Shown: positions 35,462-44,445 of the stretch, piece after piece | Numbering within the stretch: the first letter of the stretch is position 1 | Layout of the letters: the number at the start of each line of letters is the position of its first letter | Assembly (NCBI GenBank): GCA_030530845.1 | Contig: JAUMUE010000007.1 | Coordinates: 1-56,914 of the forward strand | DNA length: 56,914 nucleotides | Direction: 5' to 3' | Source: Limosilactobacillus sp. | Lineage (GTDB): Bacteria > Bacillota > Bacilli > Lactobacillales > Lactobacillaceae | Notes under the pieces: model-generated | Told to the model about the DNA's origin: nothing | Database searches by the model: none | The model's input: the letters and a program-made list of their open reading frames with translations, nothing else | Program-made: the position numbers and the translations under genes

Positions 35462-36259
35462 TTATTTTGGCGCAATCACGATGCTGCGGAATGGCTCACG
35501 GCCGTGTGAGTATGTGCGAACACGGTCGTTGCCTTCTAATTCCTTGTGCATTTGCTTGCGTTCACGCGCTGGCATGGGGTCCAAGAAAACTGCCTGACCA
35601 GTTGCGATCACTTCCGTCACAGAACGTTCTGCGATCTTGTGGAGAGCTTCTTCACGACGCTTGCGGTAGTTAGAGGTATCCAGAATCACCGTTGTCTTTG
35701 GTGAACCGTGGTAGTTCATAAAGGCTTCGCAGACTTTCTCCATGGCGTTGATTTGGCGTCCGTGGCGACCGATTACGCGCCCAGATTCAGGTGACTTGAT
35801 GTCGATGTTAATTGAGTGAGCACCGACCTTCGTGATTTCTGGTTCGGTCTTGATTCCTAAATCGGTGAACACCTTCTTCAAGTACATGGTCATTTGTTGG
35901 CCAGCATTACGCGTATGGCGGACGTTGGCTTCGTGACGAGCAGCGATTACTGCAGGGTCTTCCCCTTCCCCCGTCCATTCTTTCCGCTCAGGCACCACGA
36001 CATCCTTGCCGACTGGCGCCTGAGTCTTCTTCGGCTTATTGTCACCGGAAAAGTGCGCTGGTTGGTCCGGGTGTGCGCTAGGCTTAGTCACGAGGGGCTT
36101 GATGGTTGCCTCGATCTTCGCATCACGTTTGCCGATTCCGAAAAAACCACGGCGAGGCTGGTCAATCACTTCGACCTTCAATGCGTCTTCCGGTTTTTGG
36201 AAAGTCGTACTGGCCTTCATAATGGCATCTTGAACCGTCTTTCCTGTAAAAACTACCAT
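35462..36259 (-). CDS. jag: RNA-binding protein KhpB/Jag (Jag_N, KH and R3H domains)
   Basis: A 265-residue protein. The N-terminal Jag_N domain (residues 1-50, with FFGIGKRDAKIEA) is followed by a charged linker, a KH domain (SGRVIGRHGRQINAMEKV, about residues 160-177) and a C-terminal R3H domain (PMPARERKQMHKELEGN and YSHGREPFRSIVIAPK). It is the KhpB RNA-chaperone partner of KhpA, with links to cell elongation and FtsA levels in streptococci. GGAGG precedes the ATG. A terminator lies between it and yidC upstream, with TATAAT (36294-36299) as a likely -10. Confidence 0.95.
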   Translation of the reverse strand: MVVFTGKTVQDAIMKASTTFQKPEDALKVEVIDQPRRGFFGIGKRDAKIEATIKPLVTKPSAHPDQPAHFSGDNKPKKTQAPVGKDVVVPERKEWTGEGEDPAVIAARHEANVRHTRNAGQQMTMYLKKVFTDLGIKTEPEITKVGAHSINIDIKSPESGRVIGRHGRQINAMEKVCEAFMNYHGSPKTTVILDTSNYRKRREEALHKIAERSVTEVIATGQAVFLDPMPARERKQMHKELEGNDRVRTYSHGREPFRSIVIAPK

Positions 36260-36302
36260 GAAAATTCCTCCACAAAATATGTTCTGTATTCCATTATAAC
36301 GA

Positions 36303-36336
36303 AAAAAGGACCTGACAGAGTCAAAGTCCTTAGTTT
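36303..36336 (-). terminator. Terminator after yidC
   Basis: On the minus strand, stem AAGGAC-T-TGAC/GTCA-G-GTCCTT with a T run, between yidC and jag. Confidence 0.8.
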
Positions 36337-36348
36337 TGGAAAATTTAA

Positions 36349-37179
36349 TTACTTGCGCTTGCTTTGGTATGCACGGCGCTTAGCCTTTTCCATCTTACGT
36401 TCCTTCGCCTTTTGTGCTCGTTGCTTTTCTTCTCGTTCACGACGAATCTTAAATGGATTCTGGATCAAGAGAGTTTGAACAACTTGGAAGGCGTTTGAAA
36501 CTACCCAGTAGAGTGTGATGGCGGCAGAAAAACCAAGAGCCATAAAGAAGATCATGATTGGCATGAACCATGTCATCGCAGTAGACATGCTGTTCTTTTC
36601 TGGCATAGAAGCCATGGACAGCCATGAACTGATAAAGGTGAACAAGGCGGCCAGGATTGGCAATACAAAGTAAGGGTCGGTGTGACCTAATTGCAACCAG
36701 AGGAAAGTTCCCCGACGCAATTCAGGAGTACGCCAGATAGCTTGGTACAGCGCCCACATGATTGGTAATTGAATCAAAAGTGGAAGCATAGAAGCCATTG
36801 GGTGAACACCCGCTTCTTTGTAGATCTTTTGTGTTTCTTCTTGCATCTTCATCATGGATTCACGGTCCCGTGATGAGTACTTCTTTTGAATTGACTTTAA
36901 TTGTGGAGTCAATTCTTGCATCCGCATCATTGACTTGGTTTGGTAGAACATCAACGGTAATAAGATCACACGGATGATGATCGTGAAGATGATAATCCCC
37001 ATCCCGTATCCACCAGTATGGTTAGACAGCCAAATGATGAATTGAGAGAAGTTGTAAACAATGTAGTGGTCCCAAAAACCAGTACTGTGACTAGTAACCG
37101 GCTTATTGGAACAAGCAGCCAGCAGCATAGTCAAACTGGCAATTGCCGCCAAACTTAAAGCTTTTTTCTTCTTTTTCAC
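36349..37179 (-). CDS. yidC: Membrane protein insertase YidC (lipoprotein type)
   Basis: A 276-residue Gram-positive YidC. A basic lipoprotein signal ends at the lipobox LLAACS, so the mature protein starts at that cysteine. The core has five membrane segments in the family order, including a conserved arginine in IIIRVILLPLMFYQT and the amphipathic loop MRMQELTPQLKSIQKKY. The C-terminal tail is Lys/Arg-rich and cytosolic. GTG 37179 is chosen because GTGAGG lies 9 bases upstream; a GTG at 37194, one base after the rnpA stop, lacks such a site. It inserts proteins into the membrane, with or without SecYEG. Tightly linked to rnpA. Confidence 0.94.
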   Translation of the reverse strand: MKKKKKALSLAAIASLTMLLAACSNKPVTSHSTGFWDHYIVYNFSQFIIWLSNHTGGYGMGIIIFTIIIRVILLPLMFYQTKSMMRMQELTPQLKSIQKKYSSRDRESMMKMQEETQKIYKEAGVHPMASMLPLLIQLPIMWALYQAIWRTPELRRGTFLWLQLGHTDPYFVLPILAALFTFISSWLSMASMPEKNSMSTAMTWFMPIMIFFMALGFSAAITLYWVVSNAFQVVQTLLIQNPFKIRREREEKQRAQKAKERKMEKAKRRAYQSKRK

Positions 37180-37195
37180 GCGATTATTCCTCACT

Positions 37196-37534
37196 TTACT
37201 TAATCAACTTGGCCATCTTTAGTGCATGCACCAAGTTCTTCTTAGTTTCCGCCATTTCGAGGCCATCAGCTTCCGGCCGGGCAATCACCAAAAAGTCAAC
37301 ATCTGTCTTGAGTTCAGGTTTGACTTCAAGGAGGGTTTGCCGGATCCGGCGCTTAACCCAATTCCGGTGAACCGCGTTTCCGATCTTCTTACCGACAGAA
37401 ATTCCAACCCGAAAATGCTTTTGGCCTGGTTTTTCCATTTGGTAAATGATGAATTTATGGTTGGCAACAGAATTATGGGTTTCGAAGACCCGTTGAAATT
37501 CACTTTCCTTTTTTACTCGGTATGACTTTCTCAT
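37196..37534 (-). CDS. rnpA: Ribonuclease P protein component
   Basis: A 112-residue basic protein with the RNR signature in [18 protein letters not shown] and the start [16 protein letters not shown]. It pairs with the RNase P RNA to mature the 5' ends of tRNAs. GGAG lies upstream of the ATG. It follows rpmH but is separated from it by two hairpins that look like terminators, and it abuts yidC. Confidence 0.96.
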   Translation of the reverse strand: MRKSYRVKKESEFQRVFETHNSVANHKFIIYQMEKPGQKHFRVGISVGKKIGNAVHRNWVKRRIRQTLLEVKPELKTDVDFLVIARPEADGLEMAETKKNLVHALKMAKLIK

Positions 37535-37566
37535 GATTTCTTATCTCCAGCCTTACTCAATAGATA

Positions 37567-37630
37567 TGAAAAAAGGGCAGACAAACGACGCCAACGACGT
37601 TATTCGCTGAATTGTTTGCCCGCCCTTTAC
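37567..37630 (-). terminator. Long hairpin terminator upstream of rnpA
   Basis: On the minus strand a 15-bp stem (37614-37628 pairing with 37572-37586, with two G-U pairs in the RNA) closes a 27-base loop and ends in CCCTTTTTT. It lies between rpmH and rnpA. Confidence 0.75.
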
Positions 37631-37657
37631 AAATAAAAAAGCCACTGTAACAGTGGC
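37631..37657 (-). terminator. Terminator directly after rpmH
   Basis: On the minus strand stem GCCACTG/CAGTGGC with a 3-base loop and six T residues, 6 bases after the rpmH stop codon. Confidence 0.85.
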
Positions 37658-37662
37658 CGTGG

Positions 37663-37797
37663 TTATGCAGATAATACTCTTCTGCCCTTTTGACGCCGAC
37701 GTGCTAATACCTTACGGCCATTGCTGGTGCTCATGCGCTTACGGAAGCCATGGACACGTGCACGGTGACGCTTCTTAGGTTGAAACGTGCGCTTCAT
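37663..37797 (-). CDS. rpmH: 50S ribosomal protein L34
   Basis: A 44-residue protein read directly from the minus strand: starts [20 protein letters not shown] and ends GRRVLSA, the standard L34. AGGAGG lies 9 bases upstream of the ATG. Too short for usual size cut-offs but unmistakable. It is the first gene leftward from the origin. Confidence 0.98.
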   Translation of the reverse strand: MKRTFQPKKRHRARVHGFRKRMSTSNGRKVLARRRQKGRRVLSA

Positions 37798-37859
37798 GCG
37801 GTTGCACCTCCTAATTATTGGATCGGTTTGTTTCTTTATCTTTCTTCAAACATACTTTG

Positions 37860-38275
37860 GTAGTATAACACACAATTTTCCAGAATTAAACGGCAAAAAA
37901 ATATTTAAATTTTTTAGTTATCCACAGAATGTGCAAAATAATCCACAGAGTTGTGCAAATCAAATTCCACACTTTGAGTTTTACACAGGATTATCCGCTT
38001 AAAATCCACTAAATCACAGCTTGTGGGCAAAGTTATCCACAACCCTGTTAATTTCTGTGCAAAAGTCTGTGAAAGCCTGATATATCAACAAGTGGTTTTC
38101 CACAGAATCCTGTTAACATCCACAGTTTTCGGGCATTTATCCACCTTTTCCACATACCGAAACCATTTTTACACACACTGTTGTGTAAATTTTTTTCTAA
38201 TCATCAACAACCTGTGGAAAACTATTTGATGGAATGATAAAATACCGTTTGTACTATTTTTTAGGAGGAATTATT
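37860..38275. other. oriC: Replication origin, first DnaA-box cluster (rpmH-dnaA gap)
   Basis: This 478-base gap holds no gene. It carries perfect DnaA boxes TTATCCACA at 37918-37926 and 38033-38041, near matches at 37939-37947, 38096-38104, 38137-38145 and 38146-38154, and a reverse box TGTGGAAAA at 38213-38221. AT-rich runs flank them. Location between rpmH and dnaA is the classic position for one half of a bipartite Firmicutes origin. Confidence 0.93.
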
Positions 38276-39589
38276 TTGACTGAGCTCGATTCTCTGTGGG
38301 AAGCGATCCAAAATTCTTTTCGTCAATATACCGGTCAGGTAACTTTTGACAACTTTATTGCTCCGGCAAAACCAATTTCTCTCTCTCAAACGCAACTAGA
38401 GATCAAGATGCCAACTCCTATGCACCGCGATTTCTGGAGCAAAAATTTAACTGATAAGCTCAAAGAATACGTTGAACGTGAATTGGGACGTCAGGTTGAA
38501 CCTGTTTACGTACTTGAGGGAGAAGAACAACAACAATCGCAAGCCCCTAAAGAAACTGCAGCGCCAACATCAAACATGCCTTTGAATCCATACTACAATT
38601 TCGAGACATTTGTCGTTGGTGACGGTAACAAAATTGCCCACGCCGCAGCGGTTAACGCGGCTGAGCGTCCAGGATACATGAATCCGATCTTCATTTACGG
38701 TGGTGTAGGTTTGGGGAAGACTCACCTGATGGAAGCGATCGGTAACTATATGTTGAAGATCAACAAGAATGCCCGGATTAAGTATGTTTCTAGTGAAGAA
38801 TTTACGAATGACTTCATTAATTCAATCAGAAAGGGTACTACTGAAGAATTCCGGAACGAATATCGGAACTTAGACCTCTTATTGATTGATGATATCCAAT
38901 TCCTCGCCGATAAAGAGGGGACACAGGTTGAATTCTTCAACACCTTCAATTCCCTTTACAACCAAAAGAAGCAAATCGTCTTGACCAGTGACCGGATGCC
39001 ACGGGAAATCCCAGAATTAAAGGACCGTTTGGTTTCACGGTTCATGTGGGGGATGCCGGTTGAAATTACACCACCGGATCTCGAAACACGGATTGCCATC
39101 TTAAGAAGTAAGGTTGAAGCAGACCACATCGATATTGGTAACGATACCTTGAACTACATCGCCGGCCAAATCGATACCAACGTCCGTGAACTGGAAGGTG
39201 CCTTGACCAAGATCCAAGTTTACGCAGAATTAAACAACGAAATCATCACGCCACACCTTGCAGCCCAAGCGTTGAGCGGATATCGCAATACCGCCAAGCG
39301 TGAAGTCACTGTGGAAGACATCCAAAAGCAAGTGGCTTCCTACTTCAACATTACCCAAGCGGATATCATTGGTAAGAAGCGGGTTAAGCAAATTGTGATG
39401 CCACGCCAGGTTGCAATGTACCTGACAAGAGAGTTGACCGACTATTCTCTTCCAAAGATTGGAAAAGACTTTGGTGGCAAGGACCATACTACTGTTCTTC
39501 ACGCCATCGATAAGATTGAGGATGCAATTAAAGTCGACAATAAATTGCAGGATGATATCCAAAAGCTCAAGAGTCAGCTCAATGGTTAG
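38276..39589 (+). CDS. dnaA: Chromosomal replication initiator protein DnaA
   Basis: A 437-residue initiator. Domain I (residues about 1-80) is followed by a Gln-rich linker, the AAA+ domain with Walker A GGVGLGKTHL and Walker B LLLIDDIQFL, and the C-terminal helix-turn-helix with GKDHTTVLHAIDKIE. The start is TTG 38276, 7 bases after AGGAGG; the upstream in-frame ATG at 38234 would place the ribosome site inside the protein. DnaA boxes on both sides suggest autoregulation as well as initiation. Confidence 0.98.
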   Translation: MTELDSLWEAIQNSFRQYTGQVTFDNFIAPAKPISLSQTQLEIKMPTPMHRDFWSKNLTDKLKEYVERELGRQVEPVYVLEGEEQQQSQAPKETAAPTSNMPLNPYYNFETFVVGDGNKIAHAAAVNAAERPGYMNPIFIYGGVGLGKTHLMEAIGNYMLKINKNARIKYVSSEEFTNDFINSIRKGTTEEFRNEYRNLDLLLIDDIQFLADKEGTQVEFFNTFNSLYNQKKQIVLTSDRMPREIPELKDRLVSRFMWGMPVEITPPDLETRIAILRSKVEADHIDIGNDTLNYIAGQIDTNVRELEGALTKIQVYAELNNEIITPHLAAQALSGYRNTAKREVTVEDIQKQVASYFNITQADIIGKKRVKQIVMPRQVAMYLTRELTDYSLPKIGKDFGGKDHTTVLHAIDKIEDAIKVDNKLQDDIQKLKSQLNG

Positions 39590-39765
39590 TTGTGGATAAG
39601 TCAAAAAGTAATCCACGGATTTTTCCACAAGTTATCCACAAGATAAAAAGTGTATTATGATAGGGTTACCCAAGTTTTCCACAGAATTAACAGGGCCTAT
39701 TACTACTACTATTTTAAATCTATTAAATATATATATTTACAAACAGCAAAAGGAGCACATGTTCT
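39590..39765. other. oriC: Replication origin, second DnaA-box cluster with DnaA-trio and DUE
   Basis: The gap holds a reverse box TGTGGATAA (39591-39599), TTTTCCACA (39621-39629), TTATCCACA (39632-39640) and TTTTCCACA (39675-39683). A short GC-rich step GGGCC is followed by CTA-TTA-CTA-CTA-CTA-TTT (39697-39714), which read on the other strand is a DnaA-trio array, then an A/T-only stretch to about 39739. This order (boxes, GC step, trios, AT-rich) is the known unwinding site layout. Confidence 0.93.
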
Positions 39766-40908
39766 ATGAAATTCACCATCAACCGATCAGCATTTATAAG
39801 CCAATTAAATAATGTCTTACGTGCTATCTCATCAAAAACTACTATTCCTATTTTGACTGGTCTTAAGATGGTAGTTGATCAAGATAAGATTGTTCTTACT
39901 GGTAGTAATTCAGATATCACAATTGAAAGTGTGATTGATGCTAGTGATGAATCATATGAATTATCTGTAGAACAACCAGGTGCCATTGTGTTACCTGCTC
40001 GTTTCTTCAGTGAAATTGTTAAGAAGTTACCAGACAAGCAAGTAACTATTGAAGTCGCTAATGGTTTCCAAGCTGACATTACTTCTGGTACCGCTAAGTT
40101 CCAAATTAACGGTCAAGATGCAGGTAACTTCCCACACTTACCAGAAATTTCATCAGATAAGAACATCACTTTGCCAAATGATGTATTGAAGGAAGTTGTT
40201 AGACAAACTGTTATTGCTGTATCAAAGCAAGAAAGCCGTCCAATCCTTGCTGGTGTGCACTTTACACTTCAAGACGGAATGTTAACGGCAGTTGCTACCG
40301 ACAGTCACCGTTTAGCACAACGGAAAGTGGCATTGCAAAATGTTGAAAGTTCCATTTCATTCAACGTCATCATCCCAGGTAACAGTTTGAACGAACTTTC
40401 CGGTATGATCAGCGATGTTGAATCAGACGTCCAACTCCAAGTTAGTGAAAACCAAGTACTCTTTATCTTTGGTAACACTCACTTTTACTCACGTCTGCTC
40501 GAAGGTAACTACCCAGAAACTAGCCAATTGATCCCAACTACTTCTGACACTTCAGTTGAATTGGAATCTGGTTCATTCTTGGCTTCAATCGAACGTGCCT
40601 CCTTGCTGTCACACGAAAGTCGCAATGATGTTGTTAAGTTGACCATCAATCCAGACGAAAACAGTGTCCAAATCAGCAGTGACTCACCAGATATCGGTAC
40701 TGTTGAAGAAAAGGTCGCTACTACTGGAGTGGAAGGCCAAGAATTGGAAATCTCCTTCAACCCTAACTACATGAAGGACGCGCTCCGTTCATTCGGTCAA
40801 GCAACCATCAAGATTTCATTCACTTCCGCATTGCGTCCATTTACCTTGGTACCAACTGAAGATCAAGAAAACTTCATTCACCTGATCACCCCAGTTCGGA
40901 CCTTCTAA
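39766..40908 (+). CDS. dnaN: DNA polymerase III beta subunit (sliding clamp)
   Basis: A 380-residue clamp of the usual three-domain form. It starts MKFTINRSAFISQLNNVLRA, has the typical domain 2 block ATDSHRLAQRKV, and ends in FTLVPTEDQENFIHLITPVRTF. AAAGGAG precedes the ATG. It follows dnaA and the DUE, and a terminator separates it from yaaA. Confidence 0.98.
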   Translation: MKFTINRSAFISQLNNVLRAISSKTTIPILTGLKMVVDQDKIVLTGSNSDITIESVIDASDESYELSVEQPGAIVLPARFFSEIVKKLPDKQVTIEVANGFQADITSGTAKFQINGQDAGNFPHLPEISSDKNITLPNDVLKEVVRQTVIAVSKQESRPILAGVHFTLQDGMLTAVATDSHRLAQRKVALQNVESSISFNVIIPGNSLNELSGMISDVESDVQLQVSENQVLFIFGNTHFYSRLLEGNYPETSQLIPTTSDTSVELESGSFLASIERASLLSHESRNDVVKLTINPDENSVQISSDSPDIGTVEEKVATTGVEGQELEISFNPNYMKDALRSFGQATIKISFTSALRPFTLVPTEDQENFIHLITPVRTF

Positions 40909-40923
40909 AAGTAATTAAATTAA

Positions 40924-40963
40924 AATGCTTCCGGCAAAATCTCTGTCGGGAGCATTTTTTTGA
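40924..40963 (+). terminator. Terminator after dnaN
   Basis: Imperfect stem AAATGCT-CCG/CGG-AGCATTT with a loop of about 12 bases and a T run. Confidence 0.82.
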
Positions 40964-41087
40964 CCAAAAATCTAATTATTTTCGCTCATTTTCTTTCTGA
41001 ATCGATTTTGGCTCGTTTTTGATAAAAAAGCTTCATGAATCTCTTCTTCGCTTAAATGGCCTATGAGCGAATTTTAGCCACTTATTG

Positions 41088-41096
41088 TGATATAAT
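41088..41096 (+). promoter_or_regulatory. Extended -10 promoter for yaaA-recF-gyrBA
   Basis: TGATATAAT gives a consensus extended -10 element 27 bases before the yaaA start; no good -35 was seen. The rest of this 214-base gap holds the dnaN terminator and nothing else recognised. Confidence 0.6.
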
Positions 41097-41122
41097 AGAA
41101 CGAGTAAAGTAGGTGAAATTTA

Positions 41123-41344
41123 GTGGAGATTACAAAAGTGACAATTGACCGTCCATTCATCACACTCGGTCAAGTTCTCAAAGAAGAAGCAATTATCCCA
41201 ACTGGCGGTGCTGCTAAGTGGTTCCTCAAAGAAAATATCGTATTAGTCAATGACGAAGCGGATGATCGCCGAGGCCGCAAGCTTTATCCTGGCGATGAAG
41301 TTGTCTTACCAGACGGCGCTAAGCTAGTTATCGAAAGCAAGTAG
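41123..41344 (+). CDS. yaaA: S4-domain RNA-binding protein YaaA
   Basis: A 73-residue S4-domain protein, with the core ITLGQVLKEEAIIPTGGAAKWFL and the basic turn DDRRGRKLYPGDEV. It always sits between dnaN and recF in this group and is linked to ribosome assembly. The start is GTG 41123, with AGGTG upstream. It is 7 bases before recF. Confidence 0.93.
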   Translation: MEITKVTIDRPFITLGQVLKEEAIIPTGGAAKWFLKENIVLVNDEADDRRGRKLYPGDEVVLPDGAKLVIESK

Positions 41345-41351
41345 ATCGACA

Positions 41352-42473
41352 ATGATTCTTACGGAATTACATTTGCATCACTTCCGCAATTACGAAGACA
41401 CGACCGTTCACTTCGCACCTGGAGTGAACGTTTTAATTGGTCATAATGCTCAGGGAAAGACCAACATGCTTGAGGCAATTTACGCCTTATCGCTGACCCG
41501 GAGTCACCGGACGAATAACGACCGTGAATTGATCAATTGGAAAGAAAAGACGGCTTCGATTTCCGGAGTGGTGTTAAAGTCGACCGGTAAAGTGCCGCTC
41601 GAGTTGCGTTACACAAAGGACGGGAAGCAGGCGATTGTCAACCACTTGGAACAAGCGCGTCTCTCATCATACGTAGGCCAACTCAATGCCATTTTATTTG
41701 CGCCAGAAGACCTCTCCTTAGTCAAAGGGGCGCCTTCGATTCGACGCAAGTTCATGGATATGGAATTTAGTCAGATGAGCAGCAAGTACTTGTACAATGC
41801 GACTCAATATCGAGCATTACTCAAGCAGCGTAATAAGTACCTCAAGCAATTGAAATACAGGGAGCAAACAGACCAGGTATTACTCGATGTCTTGTCTGAC
41901 CAATTAGCGGCGTATGGAGCGGAGATGATCGTGGCTCGTTACCATTTCTTGAAACAGCTCGAGAAGTGGGCGGCCGATCTCCACTACCAAATTTCACTCA
42001 ATGCTGAAAAATTGCAGCTAATTTACGCTACCCAGTTAAAGGTCGATGACACGACTACGGTTGATGATGCTTACCAGCAATTATTGTCAACTTACAAGGA
42101 GAATAAGTCCCAAGAGATTGAGCAAGGAAGCACCATGTTTGGTCCACACCGGGATGATATTCGGTTCATGGTAAACGACAAGAATGTTCAATCATTCGGA
42201 TCACAAGGGCAACAACGGACAACGGCACTCTCTGTTAAGTTAGCGGAGATTGACCTGATGAAGGAGCAGACAGGGGAGTACCCACTGCTTTTACTCGATG
42301 ATGTCCTCTCAGAACTCGACACGGTTCGGCAAACACACCTGCTGACGGCGATCCAAGACAAGGTCCAGACTTTTCTGACGACCACTAGTCTGAGTGACGT
42401 TGCCAAGCAGCTGATTAACGAGCCGACTATCTTTAATATCGAACACGGGACTTTGATTAAGGAGGAAGCATAG
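41352..42473 (+). CDS. recF: DNA replication and repair protein RecF
   Basis: A 373-residue SMC-like ATPase. Walker A is [14 protein letters not shown] (residues about 29-42), the signature motif is in the [13 protein letters not shown] block, and Walker B is [12 protein letters not shown]. It loads RecA at single-strand gaps. The gene overlaps gyrB by one base (TAGTG), so translation is coupled. Confidence 0.97.
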   Translation: MILTELHLHHFRNYEDTTVHFAPGVNVLIGHNAQGKTNMLEAIYALSLTRSHRTNNDRELINWKEKTASISGVVLKSTGKVPLELRYTKDGKQAIVNHLEQARLSSYVGQLNAILFAPEDLSLVKGAPSIRRKFMDMEFSQMSSKYLYNATQYRALLKQRNKYLKQLKYREQTDQVLLDVLSDQLAAYGAEMIVARYHFLKQLEKWAADLHYQISLNAEKLQLIYATQLKVDDTTTVDDAYQQLLSTYKENKSQEIEQGSTMFGPHRDDIRFMVNDKNVQSFGSQGQQRTTALSVKLAEIDLMKEQTGEYPLLLLDDVLSELDTVRQTHLLTAIQDKVQTFLTTTSLSDVAKQLINEPTIFNIEHGTLIKEEA

Positions 42474-44419
42474 TGAGCGACGAACAAAAAGAAACTAAAG
42501 AGCAACGTGCCAGTGAGTACGATGCCAGCCAAATTCAGGTTTTAAAGGGCCTGGATGCGGTTCGCAAACGTCCTGGTATGTACATTGGTTCAACCTCAGC
42601 ACAAGGACTTCACCACTTGGTATGGGAAATCGTTGATAACGGGATTGACGAAGCATTAGCTGGATTTTGTGACGAAATTAACGTTGAAGTTAACCCAGAC
42701 AACAGTATTACGGTTCGCGATAACGGTCGTGGTATCCCAGTTGATATCCAAGAACAAACCGGTAAGCCAGCCTTAGAAACTGTCTTTACTGTTCTGCACG
42801 CCGGTGGTAAGTTCGGCGGTGGCGGATACAAGGTTTCTGGTGGTCTGCACGGGGTTGGTGCCTCTGTAGTTAACGCCTTGTCTACTGAATTGGACGTCCA
42901 AGTCGCTCGTCAAGGCAAGCGCTACTACATGGACTTTGATCACGGTCACGTAAAGACTGCCATGAAGGTCATTGACGAAAATATTCCGGAAGAAGAACAC
43001 GGTACGACCGTTCACTTCAAGCCGGATCCAGCAATCTTCCGTGAAACAACGATATACAACATCCAAACACTGACCAACCGTCTGCGTGAATTAGCTTTCT
43101 TGAACAAGGGGTTAAAGATCACCATTGAAGACAAGCGTGATGAAAATTCTGAACGCGAAGACTTCCATTACGAAGGTGGTCTGCGTCATTACGTTGACTT
43201 CTTAAACGAAGACAAGCAAACCTTATTTGAACCACCAATCTACGTGGAAGGTGAAGAAAACGGCATTGCGGTTGAAGTTTCCCTTCAATACACCGACTCT
43301 TACCGGAGTGAAATGCTGACATTTACCAACAACATCCATACGTACGAAGGTGGTACTCACGAAACTGGGTTCAAGATGGCCCTGACTCGTGTTATCAACG
43401 ACTACGGTCACAAGGCGGGTGTCTTAAAGAGCAACGAAACCTTGACCGGTGAAGATGTCCGTGAAGGTTTAACTGCCGTTGTTTCCATCAAACACCCAGA
43501 CCCACAATTCGAAGGTCAGACGAAGACCAAGTTAGGTAACTCCGACGCCCGTTCAGCTACCGATCACGTTTTCGCCGCTACCTTCAACCGCTTCTTGTTA
43601 GAACACCCTGACGAAGCACGTCAAATTATCGAAAAGGGTCAATTGGCATCAAAGGCGCGGGTTGCTGCAAAGCGTGCGCGTGAAGTTACCCGTAAGAAGA
43701 GCGGTTTGGAAATTTCCAACCTGCCAGGTAAGCTCGCCGATAACACAAGTAAAGACCCAAGTATTTCAGAATTATTCATCGTCGAAGGGGACTCCGCCGG
43801 TGGTTCAGCTAAGCAAGGTCGTTCTCGTTTGACCCAAGCGATCCTGCCAATCCGGGGGAAGATCTTAAACGTCGAAAAAGCTACTCTTGATCGGGTCTTA
43901 GCCAACGAAGAAATTCGTTCACTCTTTACCGCCTTGGGTACTGGTTTTGGTGAAGAATTTGACGTCGAAAAGTGTAACTACCACAAGTTGATCATCATGA
44001 CCGATGCCGATGTCGATGGTGCCCACATTCGGATCCTGCTGTTGACATTGATCTACCGTTTCATGCGGCCAATGATCGAAAAGGGTTATGTATACATTGC
44101 CCAACCACCTCTGTACCAAGTGCGTCAAGGGAAGTTTGTTAAGTACATCGAAAGTGACGAAGAATTGGAACGCGTTCTTAATTCACTTCAACCAAGTCCA
44201 AAGCCTGTAATTCAACGTTACAAGGGTCTTGGTGAAATGGATGCCGAACAACTTTGGGAAACCACTATGGATCCCGCGAACCGTCACCTGCTTCGTGTTC
44301 AACTTGATGACGCTGAACAAGCAAACGAAATTTTCCCAATGCTGATGGGTACCAAGGTAGGTCCACGGCGCGACTTTATCGAAAGCAACGCAAAGTTTGT
44401 TGAAAACCTTGACCTGTAA
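42473..44419 (+). CDS. gyrB: DNA gyrase subunit B
   Basis: A 648-residue GHKL ATPase/TOPRIM subunit. The ATP site shows VDNGIDEAL and RDNGRGIPV, with [15 protein letters not shown] as the ATP lid. The TOPRIM part has [13 protein letters not shown] and [11 protein letters not shown], and the end has [19 protein letters not shown]. The start is GTG overlapping the recF stop. AAGGAGG sits upstream. It works with gyrA, 26 bases downstream. Confidence 0.98.
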   Translation: MSDEQKETKEQRASEYDASQIQVLKGLDAVRKRPGMYIGSTSAQGLHHLVWEIVDNGIDEALAGFCDEINVEVNPDNSITVRDNGRGIPVDIQEQTGKPALETVFTVLHAGGKFGGGGYKVSGGLHGVGASVVNALSTELDVQVARQGKRYYMDFDHGHVKTAMKVIDENIPEEEHGTTVHFKPDPAIFRETTIYNIQTLTNRLRELAFLNKGLKITIEDKRDENSEREDFHYEGGLRHYVDFLNEDKQTLFEPPIYVEGEENGIAVEVSLQYTDSYRSEMLTFTNNIHTYEGGTHETGFKMALTRVINDYGHKAGVLKSNETLTGEDVREGLTAVVSIKHPDPQFEGQTKTKLGNSDARSATDHVFAATFNRFLLEHPDEARQIIEKGQLASKARVAAKRAREVTRKKSGLEISNLPGKLADNTSKDPSISELFIVEGDSAGGSAKQGRSRLTQAILPIRGKILNVEKATLDRVLANEEIRSLFTALGTGFGEEFDVEKCNYHKLIIMTDADVDGAHIRILLLTLIYRFMRPMIEKGYVYIAQPPLYQVRQGKFVKYIESDEELERVLNSLQPSPKPVIQRYKGLGEMDAEQLWETTMDPANRHLLRVQLDDAEQANEIFPMLMGTKVGPRRDFIESNAKFVENLDL

Positions 44420-44445
44420 TCAAGGACTGAAAAGGAGGAACGACA

